64,000 nt of DNA, taken from positions 1 to 64,000 of the forward strand of contig JBFWJK010000001.1 of assembly GCA_050253255.1 (NCBI GenBank), written 5' to 3'. This DNA is from JACKCP01 sp050253255 (lineage in GTDB: Bacteria > Desulfobacterota > Desulfobacteria > Desulfobacterales > JACKCP01). A program made the position numbers and the translations under genes. A model generated the notes under the pieces. That model was given only the letters and a program-made list of their open reading frames with translations, searched no databases and was not told the DNA's origin. This document shows positions 62,253 to 64,000 of this stretch, piece after piece (the stretch's first letter is position 1; every line of letters starts with the position of its first letter).

Positions 62253-64000
62253 TTAAGTTTTTTTTTGAGCATAACCTTGAAGTACTTTTATTTCAATATC
62301 GGAAAATAATATTTCAGGTGAAAGCTCCGGAGTTTGCCTTCCCAAAAGAGTCATGAGCATAATTCGCCAGGCAACTACAATATTTATTGCAATAGCTCTT
62401 TTTAATCTTGCTGCTTTTTTCATTGAAAGCTCTTCGATTTTACAACCTGATTTTAAAACTCTATGCCAATCTTCAATACGCCATCTCAAACAATACCATT
62501 TTATGCATTCCAATGCTGTTTCTGGAGATTCTATATTAATTGTTGTCAATAAAAACCATTCTACAGGGTCAATATTTTCAGGTGGATTTTCTTCCCTTAA
62601 ATGTATTGCCCAAAGTTCTACAGATGTTTTACTTTTGCTGTATGACGGTGGTTTTAAGCTTATTTTTTCAAAACTTACCAATGCTTTTGCTGTTCGTCTT
62701 TCTTTTTTGGGTTTTGCCTTTTGAGTTCCTCTTCTTAATCTCTGACTTTGACGAGGTATCTCTATTTCAATGGAAGTTGATGCTGGGGTATTTCTTAATT
62801 TATCAAAAAGTTTATTATCTCCATTTATTTTTCTGTCAAAGGCAGCTCTTACAAGCAAATCAATTTTAATGCATTCATTTCTATGAGTATCAAAAAGTTC
62901 ATAAAAATCTCCTTCTCTATCCATTACATTAACCAAAGCTGTTTCAGGAGTAAGTTTTTTTATTGACATGCAGTCACGGATGCCTTTTATCCATGAAAAT
63001 ATTTTTTTTGTTTCTATGGAACTGTTTCTTTCTTCATTTTTAGTTCTTTTTATTTTTTGGATTTTTGGCGATGTTATTTCTGAGCTTAATATCCCAAGAG
63101 GTAGTCCATCAGTTGTCACTGCCATGGTTGAATGCATGTGAAAGCCTTTTGTAACGGCTTTTGTCTGATTTTTGCCGATTTCTCCAAGTCCGGTGCAGTT
63201 ATTGAGATTATCATAATTAATTTTGGTTCCGTCCTGAATACACAAAACGGTTTTTTGAGCTTTAATTCTTTGGATTGTTCTTGTTCTGTGAGGCTTTAAT
63301 ATATTTTCAACTGAAACTGCTGAATCATCTGGTTTGTCAATCAACCTGTAAAAACCTTTTACTTTTTTCCAGTCCCCTCCAACACATGCACTGTATGAAG
63401 CAGAGGGGTTTTTGTATATTTCTTCAGCAGCCTGAATAAGTCTTTCATCCAGGCGTTTATCTCCAATATCTACTCCTGAAAATTCCTCTTTTGCCCAGTC
63501 TTCAACATTAAAGGATTCAATAGGCAGGGGCTGTAAATATTGAGGTGCCTTTGTACCAAATTTTTCCCTGAAAAAATCATCAAGCTTGTAAATATAAATA
63601 TCTTTGATTGTCTCTTTGTATTCGCATAATGAATCCTGACGGCCCCGGCCTTTTGTTTTTCCAACAAGCTCCCAGTTTGCAGCTTTGTAGCAAGTTCCTG
63701 AATGGCTTGTTGTATCAACAAAACTTTCAAGAAGTAATGGTCTGTAATTGTATTTTTTATAAAAATCTTCAGGAAACTGCCTTACTGCCATTCCAAGAAT
63801 ATGGGAGGCCAGATTTTTACATTTTACACACGGCCTGATTAAAAATCTGCTTAAATTAACAATATAATGAAGTAATGTCTGACGCTTTGGCCAATCCCAG
63901 CCAACCCATTTATCTCTGTCTTCAACATGTAAAGCAGCAGAGCTGAAAGCAAGGCCTCCAAGACATCCATGGTCTGAACTTATGAGATACTTTATCTGTC
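62253..64000 (-). CDS. IS4-type transposase with N-terminal DruA/DUF4338-like domain, 5' end off window
   Basis: About 582 visible residues; the frame is open past the right edge, so the ATG at 63791 (MAVRQFPEDF) is internal. The first part (KYLISSDHGCLGGLAFSSAA, DRDKWVGWDW, NLSRFLIRP, KNLASHILGMAVRQF, RPLLLESFVD, GTCYKAANWELVGKTKGRGRQDS) is a DUF4338/DruA-like module. WAKEEFSGVDIGDKRLDERLIQAAEE then opens a Tn5/IS4-like transposase. VLCIQDGTKINYDN and VNVMDREGDFYELFD supply the first catalytic Asp regions, and the YxxxxRIExxH-like YCLRWRIEDWHRVLKSGC holds the Glu. DDE residues appear complete, so it may be active. Confidence 0.85.
   Translation of the reverse strand, partial: QIKYLISSDHGCLGGLAFSSAALHVEDRDKWVGWDWPKRQTLLHYIVNLSRFLIRPCVKCKNLASHILGMAVRQFPEDFYKKYNYRPLLLESFVDTTSHSGTCYKAANWELVGKTKGRGRQDSLCEYKETIKDIYIYKLDDFFREKFGTKAPQYLQPLPIESFNVEDWAKEEFSGVDIGDKRLDERLIQAAEEIYKNPSASYSACVGGDWKKVKGFYRLIDKPDDSAVSVENILKPHRTRTIQRIKAQKTVLCIQDGTKINYDNLNNCTGLGEIGKNQTKAVTKGFHMHSTMAVTTDGLPLGILSSEITSPKIQKIKRTKNEERNSSIETKKIFSWIKGIRDCMSIKKLTPETALVNVMDREGDFYELFDTHRNECIKIDLLVRAAFDRKINGDNKLFDKLRNTPASTSIEIEIPRQSQRLRRGTQKAKPKKERRTAKALVSFEKISLKPPSYSKSKTSVELWAIHLREENPPENIDPVEWFLLTTINIESPETALECIKWYCLRWRIEDWHRVLKSGCKIEELSMKKAARLKRAIAINIVVAWRIMLMTLLGRQTPELSPEILFSDIEIKVLQGYAQKKT

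Larger units (their letters stand above)
62063..64000 (-). mobile_element. IS4-type insertion sequence with DruA-like transposase, right part off the window
   Basis: The left boundary is placed near 62063, where the second beta gene loses its homology to the first copy. The element continues past 64000. Terminal inverted repeats could not be confirmed with one end only. Two internal hairpins sit between the boundary and the transposase stop: 62094-62120 (AGGGATATTC / GAATATCCCT) and 62173-62205 (GGAGGAT / ATCCTCC). Confidence 0.75.

Noticed and set aside
63791..63791. ATG at 63791 as the transposase start
   Set aside because: The reading frame stays open to the window edge with clear DruA-like sequence before it, so this Met is internal.
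1..64000. CRISPR arrays, tRNA and rRNA genes
   Set aside because: No regularly spaced repeats, T-loop GGTTCGA motifs with acceptor stems, or rRNA-like stretches were found by reading the gaps; a tRNA-scan would be decisive.

Overview
The window is an A+T-rich bacterial chromosome segment. Its gene content points to a sulfate-reducer-like member of the Desulfobacterota, most likely Desulfobacterales. The indicators are a B12-binding radical SAM/DUF2344 fusion beside RNase G, a TIGR04211-type SH3 protein, DUF1178, DUF3352, two YkgJ-type Cys proteins, CoA-dependent fatty or organic acid genes, and a multi-subunit 2-oxoacid:ferredoxin oxidoreductase with a CO-dehydrogenase-beta-like protein. No species is assigned. 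I saw no rRNA, tRNA or CRISPR array.

Layout. 0-9 kb: an MltA-like lipoprotein (cut by the window edge) and a degenerate MobA-like protein on the minus strand, then pyrR-moaB-unknown-galU on plus, ilvE, a YkgJ protein, an alanine/glycine:Na+ symporter and a DUF3352 protein. 9-17 kb: queD-dnaJ, ubiE/menG, nadB and an SH3 protein, DUF1178 and a divergent polysaccharide deacetylase, asnS, a lone CheY. 17-25 kb: a small unknown, a YrbL-like protein, a decayed crotonase, a 650-bp gene-free stretch, a PilZ protein, a receiver-HDOD protein, a radical SAM protein, a membrane pentapeptide-repeat protein, YhbY and a lytic transglycosylase. 25-31 kb: a large endonuclease Q-like/UvrD helicase fusion, then a two-gene RdgC-like unit leading into dnaN and gyrB. 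33-41 kb: a chemoreceptor, prmA, the B12/radical SAM protein and RNase G. 41-46 kb: the conserved origin-proximal block rpmH-rnpA-yidD-yidC-jag-mnmE. Two perfect 16-bp ParB sites (parS) lie inside and just after mnmE, so this region is probably close to the replication origin, although dnaA, parA, parB and mnmG are not in the window.

46-54 kb: a PilZ protein, a second YkgJ protein, a rubredoxin-DUF2231 membrane protein, a cyclic-nucleotide-binding protein with gamma- and beta-like subunits of a Na+-translocating decarboxylase but no alpha subunit, an enoyl-CoA hydratase, a MarR regulator and a long acyl-CoA dehydrogenase preceded by a perfect palindrome that is a plausible MarR operator.

54-62 kb is the most unusual part. 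An NhaR-like LysR regulator is divergent from a tight operon: PurE with a membrane/Cys-rich N-terminal extension, PurK, a CdhB-like protein, and the alpha, beta, gamma and delta subunits of a 2-oxoacid:ferredoxin oxidoreductase. A second, paralogous alpha-beta pair follows. Its beta gene is broken by an IS4-type element (62-64 kb, running off the window) whose transposase carries a DruA/DUF4338-like N-terminal module. CGN arginine codons are visibly commoner here than in the rest of the window, which could reflect transfer or high expression.
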